From Bacteroidales bacterium (GTDB lineage Bacteria > Bacteroidota > Bacteroidia > Bacteroidales > JACABE01), in the NCBI GenBank assembly GCA_023251515.1, contig JAHEYQ010000003.1, forward strand, positions 60,319 through 124,318: a stretch of DNA of 64,000 bases, in the 5' to 3' direction. The notes below the pieces were generated by a model that was not told the DNA's origin, did not search any database, and was given only the letters and a program-made list of their open reading frames with translations. Shown one piece after another: positions 51,229 through 60,380 of the stretch (positions are counted from its first letter, which is position 1; each line of letters starts with the position of its first letter). Both the position numbers and the translations under genes were made by a program.

Positions 51229-53202
51229 TTACTTCGTTTTCTTATTGCTTATCATCCATTGCGATGCCTGCAAATTACTAAAGCTGTAATCTTTCATTTC
51301 TTTTGCAATGTTCTTATAATCAGATAAATAATTTTTTGTATCCTGATTTTTGTATTTGTAAAGGCTTTTGCTCCCATTTGTTCTGTAAATATAAAAGAGA
51401 GAATCACTTACACAGCCAATTTTGTCATCAGCTGAGAAATACATATAAGGTCGATTTTCTTTTATTAAATCAATTCCTGCTGAGTTATTTATATAATTAA
51501 TTCCTAATAAGCCCATTACAGTTGGGAAAACATCTATCTGTCCGCCAAAATTATTGATAGATTTAGGTTCTTTAATTATTTCAGGCGCATAAATAATAAA
51601 TGGTATATGATTGTAAGATAATGGCATATCATAAACATTGCTTCCAACTACAGCTCCATGATCGGCCAGAAAAACAAATATGGTATTTTCAAACCAGGAT
51701 TGGTTGGAAGCTTCTGCAATAAACTGATTGATAGACCAATCAGCATACTCTACAATACCCATTTTGATGTCTTTATTTTTTGGTTTAAATGAAATATCGT
51801 TGGGGATAATATATGGCCCATGATCACTTGCAGTCATAAATGCCGCAAAAAAGGGTTTGTTGTTGCTATTTAACTGATTCAGAATAGGTATTGCAAAATG
51901 AAACATAAAATGGTCAGGCACTCCCAGTGTACTTAAAATAGCAGAAGAAGGATAATCTTTTTGAGATGTAATCTTATCAAAACCATTGGCATGCAAAAAA
52001 CCGGAAACATTATCGAACTGTTCATCGTGTGTTGTAAAATAAGCATTCTGATAGCCATATGCTTTTAAAGTATTTGAAAAGCCGGTAAATTTCGGAATCT
52101 CAGTGGCATTCATAGGATGTTGTTTAAGTAGGGCAGGGTAGGAGAATAAAGTTGAAAAAATGCCATTAAACGTATGAATACCTGCTGAATAACAATTATT
52201 AAAGCAATATCCCTGATTTGCAATACTATCTAAAAATGGAGTCAGATTGTTTTGATTACCAAATCTTTTCATTTTTCCGGCCGACATGCTTTCCATGATT
52301 ACTACTACTACATTGGATTTCAGTGGATTTAATTCGGATTTTATTTCACGTACAAAAGGTATCGAATTATTGATTTTCAAATATCGATTTGTTAAACGTA
52401 TAGCAGTCTGATTATCTATGAGATGTAAAGTTTCGTTTTCGGGATTTAGTTTGTCGATATAACTTTGGATAAAAGTAAATACCGGATTCAATCCCAGTTG
52501 ATTAGGAAACGCATAATTTGAAAAATAAGCTGTGCCAACTTTTATGGGCGATTTTTTTTCAATTCGTCCTCTTATACCTAAGAACATTATACCCAAAGAT
52601 ATAATTGAGAAAAACATTATTTTTACATAAAACCATTTAAATGGCTTTTCATTTTGATGTTTTATTAAAATATAGTTTTTTATTTTCTTTAAAATCAAGA
52701 AGAAAGCAATGCTGAGTATTAAAAACACTATAAAATAAATCAAATAACTGATTTCTTCAAAAACCATTTTAAAACCAAAAGCTGCATTAGAAGTCCAACT
52801 TAAGATTACGATGGTTAATCTGGAAAAATAATAGTTAAAATATGGAATATCAATTGCACAAATCAGAAATGCCAGCAGATATAAAACAAATATAAAATAG
52901 GTAAGAATGCTGATTAATAATTTGTTATTAATTCTAAAGAGGCTGAAAACACTAAGAAATAAAAGGGGAAAAAATAAGATATATCCGGAAATTACCGTAT
53001 CAAACCGCCAGCCCATAAAAAATGCCTGCAAGATAATCGTTGTTTTTTCTTCAATAACATTTAATTGATTCAATTCGGTTAAAAAAAGAATTATGCGGAA
53101 TAATGTAAAAAACATTATTCCGCATAAGTATATCAATAGAATATATTGAATGTGAGGAGGTAACTTCTTTGAAAAAGATTTTTTTATAAAGTTTTTAAAC
53201 AT
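51229..53202 (-). CDS. LTA synthase/phosphoglycerol transferase-like sulfatase-fold protein
   Basis: The 657-residue protein has about five N-terminal transmembrane helices (to residue 215) and a periplasmic sulfatase-fold domain after about residue 290: [17 protein letters not shown] (metal/nucleophile strand), [16 protein letters not shown] with the likely Thr nucleophile, [10 protein letters not shown] and [11 protein letters not shown] with metal ligands. Gram-negative members of this LtaS-like family add phospho-alcohol groups to envelope glycans or lipids; the substrate is unknown. Its start overlaps the end of purC by 19 nt, so they form one transcript. Confidence 0.9.
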   Translation of the reverse strand: MFKNFIKKSFSKKLPPHIQYILLIYLCGIMFFTLFRIILFLTELNQLNVIEEKTTIILQAFFMGWRFDTVISGYILFFPLLFLSVFSLFRINNKLLISILTYFIFVLYLLAFLICAIDIPYFNYYFSRLTIVILSWTSNAAFGFKMVFEEISYLIYFIVFLILSIAFFLILKKIKNYILIKHQNEKPFKWFYVKIMFFSIISLGIMFLGIRGRIEKKSPIKVGTAYFSNYAFPNQLGLNPVFTFIQSYIDKLNPENETLHLIDNQTAIRLTNRYLKINNSIPFVREIKSELNPLKSNVVVVIMESMSAGKMKRFGNQNNLTPFLDSIANQGYCFNNCYSAGIHTFNGIFSTLFSYPALLKQHPMNATEIPKFTGFSNTLKAYGYQNAYFTTHDEQFDNVSGFLHANGFDKITSQKDYPSSAILSTLGVPDHFMFHFAIPILNQLNSNNKPFFAAFMTASDHGPYIIPNDISFKPKNKDIKMGIVEYADWSINQFIAEASNQSWFENTIFVFLADHGAVVGSNVYDMPLSYNHIPFIIYAPEIIKEPKSINNFGGQIDVFPTVMGLLGINYINNSAGIDLIKENRPYMYFSADDKIGCVSDSLFYIYRTNGSKSLYKYKNQDTKNYLSDYKNIAKEMKDYSFSNLQASQWMISNKKTK

Positions 53203-54131
53203 TCAGTAATATTGTTTTCAACTCTTTTTAAAACATTTGATAAATCTGATTTTACAAATTTTTCGCCGGTAATGTTTTCGTAAAGCTCTATATATCTTTC
53301 AGATACCAGATTTATAAATTCATCGGTCATTTCAGGAACTTTTTCTCCGTCTCTTCCCTGAAATCCGTTTTCCATAAGCCATTCTCTTACGAATTCTTTC
53401 GAAAGTTGCTTTTGCTTTTCACCCTTTGCTTGTCTTTCAGCATATCCATCTGCATAGAAATATCTTGAAGAATCTGGCGTGTGAATTTCATCAATCAGAT
53501 AGATCTGATTTTCAAATTTACCAAATTCGTATTTGGTATCTACTAAAATAAGACCCATTTTTGCTGCAATTTCGCTACCTCTTTTGAAAATAGCCAACGT
53601 ATATTTTTCCAGCATTTCGTAATCTTCTTTACTTACCAAGCCCAATGAAATTATTTCTTCTTTCGAAATATCTTCATCGTGACCAATAACAGCTTTAGTT
53701 GTCGGAGTAACAATTGGTTGCGGAAATTTGTCATTTTCTTTCATGCCATCTGGCATTGCAACTCCGCACAAAGTTCTTTTGCCTTCTTTGTATTCTCTCC
53801 AGGCGTGCCCCGAAAGATAACCTCTAATAACCATCTCAACTTTAAAAGGTTCGCAATATCTGCCTATAGTAACCATCGGGTCGGGTACTGCTATTTTCCA
53901 GTTCGGAACGATATCTGAAGTGGCATCAAGTGCTTTGGCAGCAATCTGGTTTAAAACCTGTCCTTTGTAAGGGATTCCCTTTGGAAGAACAACGTCGAAA
54001 GCTGAAATTCTGTCGCTTACAATCATTACAAGATGTTTATTGTCAATGTTATAAACGTCTCTTACTTTGCCAATGTAAAGATCTTTTTGTTTTTCAAAAT
54101 GAAATGATGTTGTTACTATTGCATTTTTCAT
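53184..54131 (-). CDS. purC: SAICAR synthetase
   Basis: The 315-residue enzyme joins aspartate to CAIR in purine biosynthesis. Characteristic segments: GKVRDVYNI near residue 17, [26 protein letters not shown] near 41, [17 protein letters not shown] near 105 and [11 protein letters not shown] with [11 protein letters not shown] near 195-225. The length fits the longer form found in Bacteroidota and fungi rather than the 237-residue E. coli form. The LTA-synthase-like gene overlaps its 3' end by 19 nt. Confidence 0.96.
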   Translation of the reverse strand: MKNAIVTTSFHFEKQKDLYIGKVRDVYNIDNKHLVMIVSDRISAFDVVLPKGIPYKGQVLNQIAAKALDATSDIVPNWKIAVPDPMVTIGRYCEPFKVEMVIRGYLSGHAWREYKEGKRTLCGVAMPDGMKENDKFPQPIVTPTTKAVIGHDEDISKEEIISLGLVSKEDYEMLEKYTLAIFKRGSEIAAKMGLILVDTKYEFGKFENQIYLIDEIHTPDSSRYFYADGYAERQAKGEKQKQLSKEFVREWLMENGFQGRDGEKVPEMTDEFINLVSERYIELYENITGEKFVKSDLSNVLKRVENNITECLKTL

Positions 54132-54223
54132 ATATGACTGAAAATTAATAAGAAGATAAAAAAATAATTGATAAATTAATTATTGCGAAAATATAAAAAA
54201 TAAATCTTACTAAAAATAAAAAA

Positions 54224-54249
54224 GCCTTAATTTATATTTAAATTAAGGC
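54224..54249 (-). terminator. Terminator after the acylphosphatase gene
   Basis: GCCTTAATTTA (54224-54234) pairs exactly with TAAATTAAGGC (54239-54249), 4-nt loop; on the minus strand a T-rich tract follows. Confidence 0.8.
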
Positions 54250-54264
54250 AGCATAAAAAATTGT

Positions 54265-54537
54265 TTAGTTTTTAATATCGAAAGATTTAAAATCTTTCAT
54301 TTCTGCTTCAACAGTATCTATTTCAGTGATTTCTGCACCTACAGGACCTGTTTTGCACCATTCCAGAAAATTCTGAAGATTTTCGTCTTCACCTTCTACT
54401 TCAATGTAAATAGAACCATTGCTTTTGTTTCTAACATATCCAACAACTCCGTGTTTATAAGCTGCTTGCATAGTCATAAAGCGAAAACCAATATGTTTAA
54501 GTTTGCCTGAAAGTGTTAAATTCAAATGTCTTCTCAT
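54265..54537 (-). CDS. acyP: Acylphosphatase
   Basis: The 90-residue protein is a complete acylphosphatase, hydrolysing carboxyl-phosphate bonds. The phosphate loop is SGKLKHIGFRF, with the catalytic Arg in GFR, and the catalytic Asn is in GYVRNKSNGSIYIEVEG. ATG 54537 gives the usual length; the upstream alternative at 54579 lies above the -7 box at 54563-54570. It has its own promoter and terminator. Confidence 0.93.
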   Translation of the reverse strand: MRRHLNLTLSGKLKHIGFRFMTMQAAYKHGVVGYVRNKSNGSIYIEVEGEDENLQNFLEWCKTGPVGAEITEIDTVEAEMKDFKSFDIKN

Positions 54538-54562
54538 ATTATTTGTAACCCGTTTGTAAATG

Positions 54563-54570
54563 CAAATATA
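54563..54570 (-). promoter_or_regulatory. -7 box TATATTTG for acyP
   Basis: It is a minus-strand TAnnTTTG match, 25 nt upstream of ATG 54537. Confidence 0.5.
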
Positions 54571-54632
54571 TAAAAACAAAAGTTAAAAAAATATTTTTTT
54601 TTTGATTTCCCTTCAATTATCATTAACAAAGT

Positions 54633-55388
54633 TTATTTGTTATTCATAAATTCCATATTTTCAATGGTTTGTAAAAATGAATTAGAGAAATGTAAATTGT
54701 CTTTTTTTGTATATCTTTTTAATGCAAAAATTTGAGCAAGATTTTCCAATTGATTTTCATCAATTAATTGTTTTGTTAAAGGCAATTCTTCCTTTTCTTT
54801 ATATATTCTGTCAATTGCTTCTTTGTCGTAATCAATGTATTTTTCATTATGCACAATAGCTTCAAATGGCAGTCTGTCAACAAGTTTTGGTGTTTCGTCG
54901 GGATAACCCAAAACCAAAGTTGTGATTGGAACAACACCTTTGGGGCATTCTAAAAACTCAATTATTTTATCAGCCATATATATAGTTGTTCCTAAATAAC
55001 AGATACCCAAACCAAAATCTTCAGCTGCTATAGCAACATTCTGTGCTGCAAGCAATGCGTCTATAGTAGCTGTCATAAAAGATAAAAAATTATCATAGCC
55101 AGGTTCTGCATTCCTTTGTTGGCACCATTTGTTAAAGCGGTTAAAATCAGCACAAAAAGTTAAAACTATGGGTGCTTCTTTCACCATTGCCTGTCCGAAA
55201 TGAAATTTGCATAATTCTTCTTTCCGTTTTTCATCTTTAGTTACAATTATGCTATAAACCTGCATATTACCTGTGGTTGAAGCTCTGAAGCCTGCATTTA
55301 AAATCTGTTTTAAAATATCATCTTCTATCTTTTGCTTTTTGAATTTTCTGATTGAACGATGTTCTAATATTGTTTTTAAAGTTTCCAT
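54633..55388 (-). CDS. Nitroreductase-family FMN oxidoreductase (NfsA/FRP type)
   Basis: The 251-residue protein has the family's FMN-binding start (HRSIRKFKKQKIEDDILKQIL), STTGNMQVYSIIVTKD, the mid-domain AAQNVAIAAEDFGLGICYLGTT and VLGYPDETPKLVDRLPFEAIVH. The extended C-terminus fits the NfsA/FRP branch (about 240-250 residues), which uses NAD(P)H to reduce quinones, nitro compounds or flavins. The physiological substrate is unknown. It lies 12 nt behind the membrane-protein gene in the same operon. Confidence 0.9.
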   Translation of the reverse strand: METLKTILEHRSIRKFKKQKIEDDILKQILNAGFRASTTGNMQVYSIIVTKDEKRKEELCKFHFGQAMVKEAPIVLTFCADFNRFNKWCQQRNAEPGYDNFLSFMTATIDALLAAQNVAIAAEDFGLGICYLGTTIYMADKIIEFLECPKGVVPITTLVLGYPDETPKLVDRLPFEAIVHNEKYIDYDKEAIDRIYKEKEELPLTKQLIDENQLENLAQIFALKRYTKKDNLHFSNSFLQTIENMEFMNNK

Positions 55389-55400
55389 TTTTTTATTGAA

Positions 55401-56372
55401 TTATAATAAATTATAAATAACTGCTGATATTATTATCAGATATAAACTTTCGGATATGTAAATATTTTTAATCTGTGAAATATAAGTGCTAAGAAAATAA
55501 ATTGCTGGTATTAAAATGAAAGCTACATGATTATTGATTAAGTCCGATGGGAATATAAAAGTAGTTAAGCTACACATGAAAAACATTAGAAAAACATTTG
55601 TTTTCTTTCTGAAATAAATAGATCTTTCTGATAATTTATTTAATGTGTAAAAAGTGCTGATAATAAATAATATACCAATAGAAATAATGAAAATCAACTG
55701 ATGGTTGTTAAATGCTATTGATTGTATATGAACGGTTTTAAAAAAAACTTGATATTTATTTAATTCTGATTTCAGATTATCTGTTAGGAAAACCAATCCA
55801 AAATATATTATATAAGGTGTGATAAATCCTATTATGCTGATTATCCATTCTCTCCATTTGAATAAACTATAAACTAAAAATGCAAAGAAAATAAAAATAA
55901 TAAAAATTGCTGATGGAATATAAATAAGAGAAGCAAGTGATATTAATGCACCGGAATTAAAAACATTCTCATAGCTTTCGGGCTTGCTGTAAATTGGTAA
56001 AATGATATTTAAAACAATGATTAATAGTAAGTTTGTAAAAAGTATTGGTTGAACAATATGGAAATTTACAAAGCATGGTATTGTAATAATATATAAAAAA
56101 CTACTTAATAAACTTCCCTTTGCAGTTAAATCGTTTGATGATAATACTCTTTTGAAAAGTAAAGATTGAAAAACCAATAAAGAAAAATTCAAAATTACAA
56201 TAAATAAAGAACCTGAACTTACTAAAGTATTAAAATAATGGCTTATAGGGCTTTGATTAAAATCGGAAATTGTTGTTTCAATATTTAATTTATAAATAAA
56301 TAATACTATGCTAACTATCAGTATGAAAATTAATTGAAAAATATAATCAGATTTGAAAATCTTTGTAAACAT
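55401..56372 (-). CDS. Polytopic membrane protein, DUF6427-like
   Basis: The 323-residue protein has eight to ten hydrophobic helices and few charged residues. The segments NSGALISLASLIYIPSAIFIIFIFFAFLVYSLFKWREW and ITPYIIYFGLVF resemble the DUF6427 group of Bacteroidota inner-membrane proteins, whose members are unstudied; this assignment is from memory of the pattern and is moderate. A TAGGTTTG box at 56389-56396 precedes it, and the nitroreductase gene follows after 12 nt. Confidence 0.78.
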   Translation of the reverse strand: MFTKIFKSDYIFQLIFILIVSIVLFIYKLNIETTISDFNQSPISHYFNTLVSSGSLFIVILNFSLLVFQSLLFKRVLSSNDLTAKGSLLSSFLYIITIPCFVNFHIVQPILFTNLLLIIVLNIILPIYSKPESYENVFNSGALISLASLIYIPSAIFIIFIFFAFLVYSLFKWREWIISIIGFITPYIIYFGLVFLTDNLKSELNKYQVFFKTVHIQSIAFNNHQLIFIISIGILFIISTFYTLNKLSERSIYFRKKTNVFLMFFMCSLTTFIFPSDLINNHVAFILIPAIYFLSTYISQIKNIYISESLYLIIISAVIYNLL

Positions 56373-56388
56373 TCTTTGAAATTTTATA

Positions 56389-56396
56389 CAAACCTA
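56389..56396 (-). promoter_or_regulatory. -7 box TAGGTTTG for the membrane protein / nitroreductase operon
   Basis: It is a minus-strand TAnnTTTG match 16 nt upstream of the start at 56372. Confidence 0.5.
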
Positions 56397-56575
56397 CGTT
56401 TTTTTTGCTAAAAGACAAAATTATTTTATGTTACTTTAATCAATTTTTTTTTGATTATTAAATTTATTTATTTAAAAATCAGATGAATAGATAATGAAGA
56501 AAAATGTTTACAATCTTTTTCTGATTGTTTTATTAAATTAATTGGTAATTAATTTACTGATAAAAATAAAAGACT

Positions 56576-56583
56576 TAATTTTG
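56576..56583 (+). promoter_or_regulatory. -7 box TAATTTTG for the transketolase operon
   Basis: It is a TAnnTTTG match, 23 nt before ATG 56607. Confidence 0.5.
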
Positions 56584-56606
56584 CAATAAAAAATAAGCGA
56601 AATTTT

Positions 56607-57452
56607 ATGCCAACAATTTCAGAACTTCAACAAACTTCTACTCAGGTAAGAAGAGATATTCTTAGAATGATACATGCTGTGAATTCAGGGCATCCGGGTG
56701 GATCACTCGGTTGTGCCGATTTTCTTACAGCTCTTTATTTCGAAATTATGGAGCACAATCCTAAGTCATTTTCGATGAACGGTGAAAACGAAGATCTTTT
56801 CTTTTTATCAAATGGTCATTTGTCTGCTTTGATTTATAGTGTACTGGCTCGTAGCGGGTATTTCCCGATTGCCGAACTAGCTACTTTCCGTAAATTAAAC
56901 AGCAGATTACAGGGGCATCCTACCACACACGAAGGCTTGCCGGGTATCCGTATTGCCAGTGGTTCTTTAGGTCAAGGACTTTCTGTGGCTATTGGTGCAG
57001 CTTTGACTAAAAAAATGAATAATGACAAGCATATTGTTTACACTTTGCATGGTGATGGCGAATTGCAGGAAGGTCAGATTTGGGAAGCAATGATGTTTGC
57101 AGCTGCCAAAAAAGTTGATAACCTTATTGCTACCGTTGATTACAACGGAAAACAAATTGATGGCCCTGTTGATGATGTATTATCGCTGGGTAATTTGAAA
57201 GCAAAATGGGAAGCTTTTGGTTGGGATGTTTTGGAAGCAAACGGTAATGATATGAACGAAATCGTTAATACATTAAAAATTGCGAAACAACATACCGGAA
57301 AACAAAAACCTGTTGTAATTCTTATGAAAACAGAAATGGGTAATGGTGTAGATTTTATGATGGGAACACATAAATGGCATGGCTCGGCTCCTAATGATGA
57401 GCAGTTAGCTAAAGCTCTTGCACAATTACCTGAAACTTTAGGCGATTATTAA
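56607..57452 (+). CDS. Transketolase, N-terminal (TPP-binding) subunit
   Basis: The 281-residue protein corresponds to the first domain of transketolase, with VNSGHPGGSLGCADFLTALY near residue 26 and the TPP motif HGDGELQEGQIWEAMMFAA with VDYNGKQIDG near 150-185. Together with the C-terminal subunit it exchanges two-carbon units in the non-oxidative pentose phosphate pathway. The two halves, usually adjacent, are here separated by a VWA-domain gene starting 10 nt after this stop. Confidence 0.95.
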   Translation: MPTISELQQTSTQVRRDILRMIHAVNSGHPGGSLGCADFLTALYFEIMEHNPKSFSMNGENEDLFFLSNGHLSALIYSVLARSGYFPIAELATFRKLNSRLQGHPTTHEGLPGIRIASGSLGQGLSVAIGAALTKKMNNDKHIVYTLHGDGELQEGQIWEAMMFAAAKKVDNLIATVDYNGKQIDGPVDDVLSLGNLKAKWEAFGWDVLEANGNDMNEIVNTLKIAKQHTGKQKPVVILMKTEMGNGVDFMMGTHKWHGSAPNDEQLAKALAQLPETLGDY

Positions 57453-57462
57453 TAAAAAACAA

Positions 57463-58869
57463 TTGTTTTTGAAAGCATTAATTAAATATTTGGTTTTATT
57501 TATATTGTTGTTGCAATCTGTTGCATCTTTTTCGCAGAAGCCAAAAGATGTGGAAGATCCGCCACCACCGCTAACACGTATTTTGTTTATTTTCGATTGT
57601 TCGCAAAGTATGTTTGGCCGATGGCAAAGCGATACCAAAATAAATATTGCTCAAAAATTGCTTTCGAATATGCTTGACAGTTTAAAAGATGTCAAAAACC
57701 TTGAACTCGCTTTGAGGGTTTACGGACATCAGAAGAATTTTCCGCCACAAGATTGCAATGATACCAAACTGGAGGTTCCTTTTAGTGGTAACAATATCAG
57801 AAAAATTGAAAATAAACTAAAAGCACTGGTGCCCAGAGGTACTACTCCTATTGCTTTTTCGTTGGAGAAATGTTCTGATGATTTTCCGATTTGCAAAGAT
57901 AACTGCCGAAATATTGTAATTTTAATAACCGATGGCTTGGAAGAATGTGGAGGCGATCCTTGTGCGGTTTCGCAGTATTTGCAGAAAAAAGGGATTATCT
58001 TAAAACCTTTTATTATTGGTATTGGTAAAAATTTTAAAGAGGGATTTGATTGCGTTGGAACTTATTTTGATGCCACCAGCGAGGTTGAATTTAATAAGGC
58101 GCTGAATGTAGTTATTTCGCAGGCGTTAAATTCTACAACTGCTCAGGTTAATTTGCTCGACGAAATGGGAAAACCTACCGAAACCAATGTAAATATGAGC
58201 TTTTATGATAATTTTTCGGGTGCTGTAAAATATAACTTTATTCATACCATGAACAATCGTGGGATGCCCGACACATTGGTGATTGACCCTTTGGTGAAAT
58301 ACGATGTGGTGGTTCATACCATACCTCCTGTAAAGAAGGATAGTATTGTTCTTGTTCCGGGTAAGCATACTGTAATTGCACTTGATGCGCCTCAGGGTTA
58401 TCTGAAACTGAAATCGATGGGCAATAATGCGGTGAATGTAAAAAACCTGCAGGCTATCGTCAGGAAAAAAGGCAAATCGGAAACTTTAAATGTTCAGTTT
58501 TTTAATCAAACCGAAAAATATATATGCGGTAATTACGATCTGGAGGTTTTATCGTTGCCACGATTATATATAAACGATGTAGATATCAAGCAAAGTTCAA
58601 CCACTACGATAGAAATTCCGATGCCGGGTATTGCCGTTATTAATAAATTGGTTGAGGGCTACGGCAGTTTGTATGTTATTGAAGATAATAAGATGAAATG
58701 GATTTATAATCTTACAGAAAAAGATATTCTTGAATCATTGATACTGCAACCGGGCAGATACCGTGTGGTATTCAGAGGACGAATGTCGAATAAATCGATA
58801 AGCAGTATTGATAAAGAATTTAAAATAGAATCAGGATTAACAACAACAGTAAATTTATACAGAAATTAG
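57463..58869 (+). CDS. Secreted VWA-domain protein inserted in the transketolase operon
   Basis: The 468-residue product has a signal peptide (KALIKYLVLFILLLQSVASFSQ), a von Willebrand A domain at about residues 38-225 with MIDAS motif FDCSQSMFGRW (DxSxS), threonine PRGTTPIAF and aspartate LITDGLEEC, and a beta-rich C-terminal half. VWA domains bind metal and partner proteins; the role here is unknown. There is no ATG: translation must start at TTG 57463 or TTG 57469. It overlaps the next gene (TAGTGATG), implying translational coupling with the transketolase C-terminal subunit. Confidence 0.85.
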   Translation: MFLKALIKYLVLFILLLQSVASFSQKPKDVEDPPPPLTRILFIFDCSQSMFGRWQSDTKINIAQKLLSNMLDSLKDVKNLELALRVYGHQKNFPPQDCNDTKLEVPFSGNNIRKIENKLKALVPRGTTPIAFSLEKCSDDFPICKDNCRNIVILITDGLEECGGDPCAVSQYLQKKGIILKPFIIGIGKNFKEGFDCVGTYFDATSEVEFNKALNVVISQALNSTTAQVNLLDEMGKPTETNVNMSFYDNFSGAVKYNFIHTMNNRGMPDTLVIDPLVKYDVVVHTIPPVKKDSIVLVPGKHTVIALDAPQGYLKLKSMGNNAVNVKNLQAIVRKKGKSETLNVQFFNQTEKYICGNYDLEVLSLPRLYINDVDIKQSSTTTIEIPMPGIAVINKLVEGYGSLYVIEDNKMKWIYNLTEKDILESLILQPGRYRVVFRGRMSNKSISSIDKEFKIESGLTTTVNLYRN

Positions 58870-58871
58870 TG

Positions 58872-59828
58872 ATGAGAAAGAAATACACCAATAGCGGATC
58901 AAACGATACCCGCTCAGGTTTTGGCGAAGGTTTGGTAGAAGCAGGCCGCCGCAATCCAAATGTAGTTGCTTTGTGTGCCGATTTAATAGGCTCGCTTAAA
59001 ATGGATGCTTTTATCAAAGAGTTTCCCGACAGATTTTTTCAGACAGGCATTGCCGAAGCCAATATGATTGGTATTTCGGCCGGCTTAACCATAGGTGGAA
59101 AAATTCCTTTTGCCGGAACTTTTGCCGGTTTTGCTACCGGAAGGGTTTATGATCAGATTCGTCAATCGGTTGCTTATTCGGGTAAAAATGTTAAGATATG
59201 TGCATCTCATGCAGGTTTAACATTGGGTGAAGATGGTGCAACTCATCAGATATTGGAAGATATTGGTTTGATGAAAATGTTGCCCGGAATGGTGGTTATT
59301 AATCCTTGCGATTTTAATCAGACAAAAGCTGCTACCATTGCCATTGCCGATTATGAAGGTCCTGTTTATTTGCGTTTTGGTCGTCCGAAAGTGCCTAATT
59401 TTACGCCCGCCGATCAGGTTTTTGAGATAGGTAAGGCTTTGATGCTTAACGATGGTAGCGATGTAAGTATTTTTGCTACCGGACATTTGGTTTGGCATGC
59501 GATTGAAGCTGGCGAAATTTTGGCTGAAAAAGGTATTAGTGCCGAAATTATTAATATTCATACTATAAAACCTCTGGATAACGAAGCTATACTGAATTCG
59601 GTAGCTAAAACCAAATGTGCAGTAAGTGCCGAAGAACATCAGATGAATGGTGGTTTGGGCGATAGTATTGCTCAATTGCTTGCATTAAAGATGCCTTTGC
59701 CAATGGAAATGGTTGCCGTAAATGATTCGTTTGGCGAAAGCGGCACACCCGAACAATTGATGGAAAAGTACGGATTAACCACCAAAGCTATTGTAGATGC
59801 AGCTCTGAAAGCTATCGGTAGAAAATAA
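58872..59828 (+). CDS. Transketolase, C-terminal (pyrimidine-binding) subunit
   Basis: The 318-residue protein contains the transketolase pyrimidine-binding domain (VVALCADLIGSLKMDAFIKEFPDRFFQTGIAEANMIGISAGL, then FAGFATGRVYDQIRQSVAYSGKNVKICASHAGLTLGEDGATHQ) and the C-terminal domain (VSIFATGHLVWHAIEAGEIL, VSAEEHQMNGGLGDSIAQLL). ATG 58872 is preferred over the GTG at 58869 that overlaps the stop of the VWA gene. It completes the split enzyme begun at 56607. Confidence 0.95.
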   Translation: MRKKYTNSGSNDTRSGFGEGLVEAGRRNPNVVALCADLIGSLKMDAFIKEFPDRFFQTGIAEANMIGISAGLTIGGKIPFAGTFAGFATGRVYDQIRQSVAYSGKNVKICASHAGLTLGEDGATHQILEDIGLMKMLPGMVVINPCDFNQTKAATIAIADYEGPVYLRFGRPKVPNFTPADQVFEIGKALMLNDGSDVSIFATGHLVWHAIEAGEILAEKGISAEIINIHTIKPLDNEAILNSVAKTKCAVSAEEHQMNGGLGDSIAQLLALKMPLPMEMVAVNDSFGESGTPEQLMEKYGLTTKAIVDAALKAIGRK

Positions 59829-59891
59829 GTATTGATAATATGCCCGTTTGCTGAGAAAATTGTGATACAGCAATCGGTCAATAAAACATTC

Positions 59892-59928
59892 AACCCCGTT
59901 GGGAGCTAAAGCAACTAACGGGGTTTCT
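59892..59928 (+). terminator. Hairpin terminator after the transketolase operon
   Basis: AACCCCGTT (59892-59900) pairs with AACGGGGTT (59917-59925) around a 16-nt loop, followed by TTTC. The ATTCAACCCC start resembles the P1 palindrome of the 22.7-kb REP clusters, so it may have a REP origin. Confidence 0.6.
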
Positions 59929-60084
59929 TATGTAAAATTGATTAAAGGAAATTGATAATGAAAAATTGAAAATAGAATTTGTAATTGCCTTATCCTTTTC
60001 ATTTTTATCTTTTTCTCCGAAGAATGATTTTTTACTGAAAGCAGTTTTGGCCTTACTTTATTTCGTGATAAGATTCCGACGACA

Positions 60085-60345
60085 GTATTGGACTTATTTA
60101 AAATTTAAATTTGTTCTCGTAAGTAGTTTTGGTCTTATTTAAAATTTAAATTCGTTCTCGCAAGTAGTTTTGGTCTTATTTAAAATTTAAATTCGTTCTC
60201 GCAAGTAGTTTTGGTCTTATTTAAAATTTAAATTTGTTCTCGCAAGTAGTTTTGGTCATATTTAAAATTTAAATTCGTTCTCGCAAGCTATTTTGAAGGT
60301 TCTTAAAAATTAAGAAGGTACTCACAAGCTGTTTTGGACGTTTTC
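60085..60345. repeat. Tandem array of 41-bp repeats, about six copies
   Basis: The landmark AAGTAG/AAGCTN starts at 60121, 60162, 60203, 60244, 60285 and 60326, exactly 41 bp apart. The unit is CTTATTTAAAATTTAAATT, then a TCGTTCTCGCAAGTAGTTTTGGT-like end; the first part is nearly self-complementary. Later copies diverge. The period is not a multiple of 3. It lies between converging genes (59828 and 60381); the rest of the 552-nt gap shows only the hairpin at 59892. Confidence 0.88.
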
Positions 60346-60380
60346 AAATCTTAAAATTATACACAACACTTATAAAAAGT

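Noticed and set aside
59217..59675. 152-codon minus-strand frame inside the transketolase C-subunit gene
   Set aside because: Antisense shadow of an unmistakable enzyme; no start context.
59892..59928. Additional complete REP cluster
   Set aside because: Only one hairpin resembling P1 is present, with a different loop and no P2-P4; a terminator is the simpler reading.
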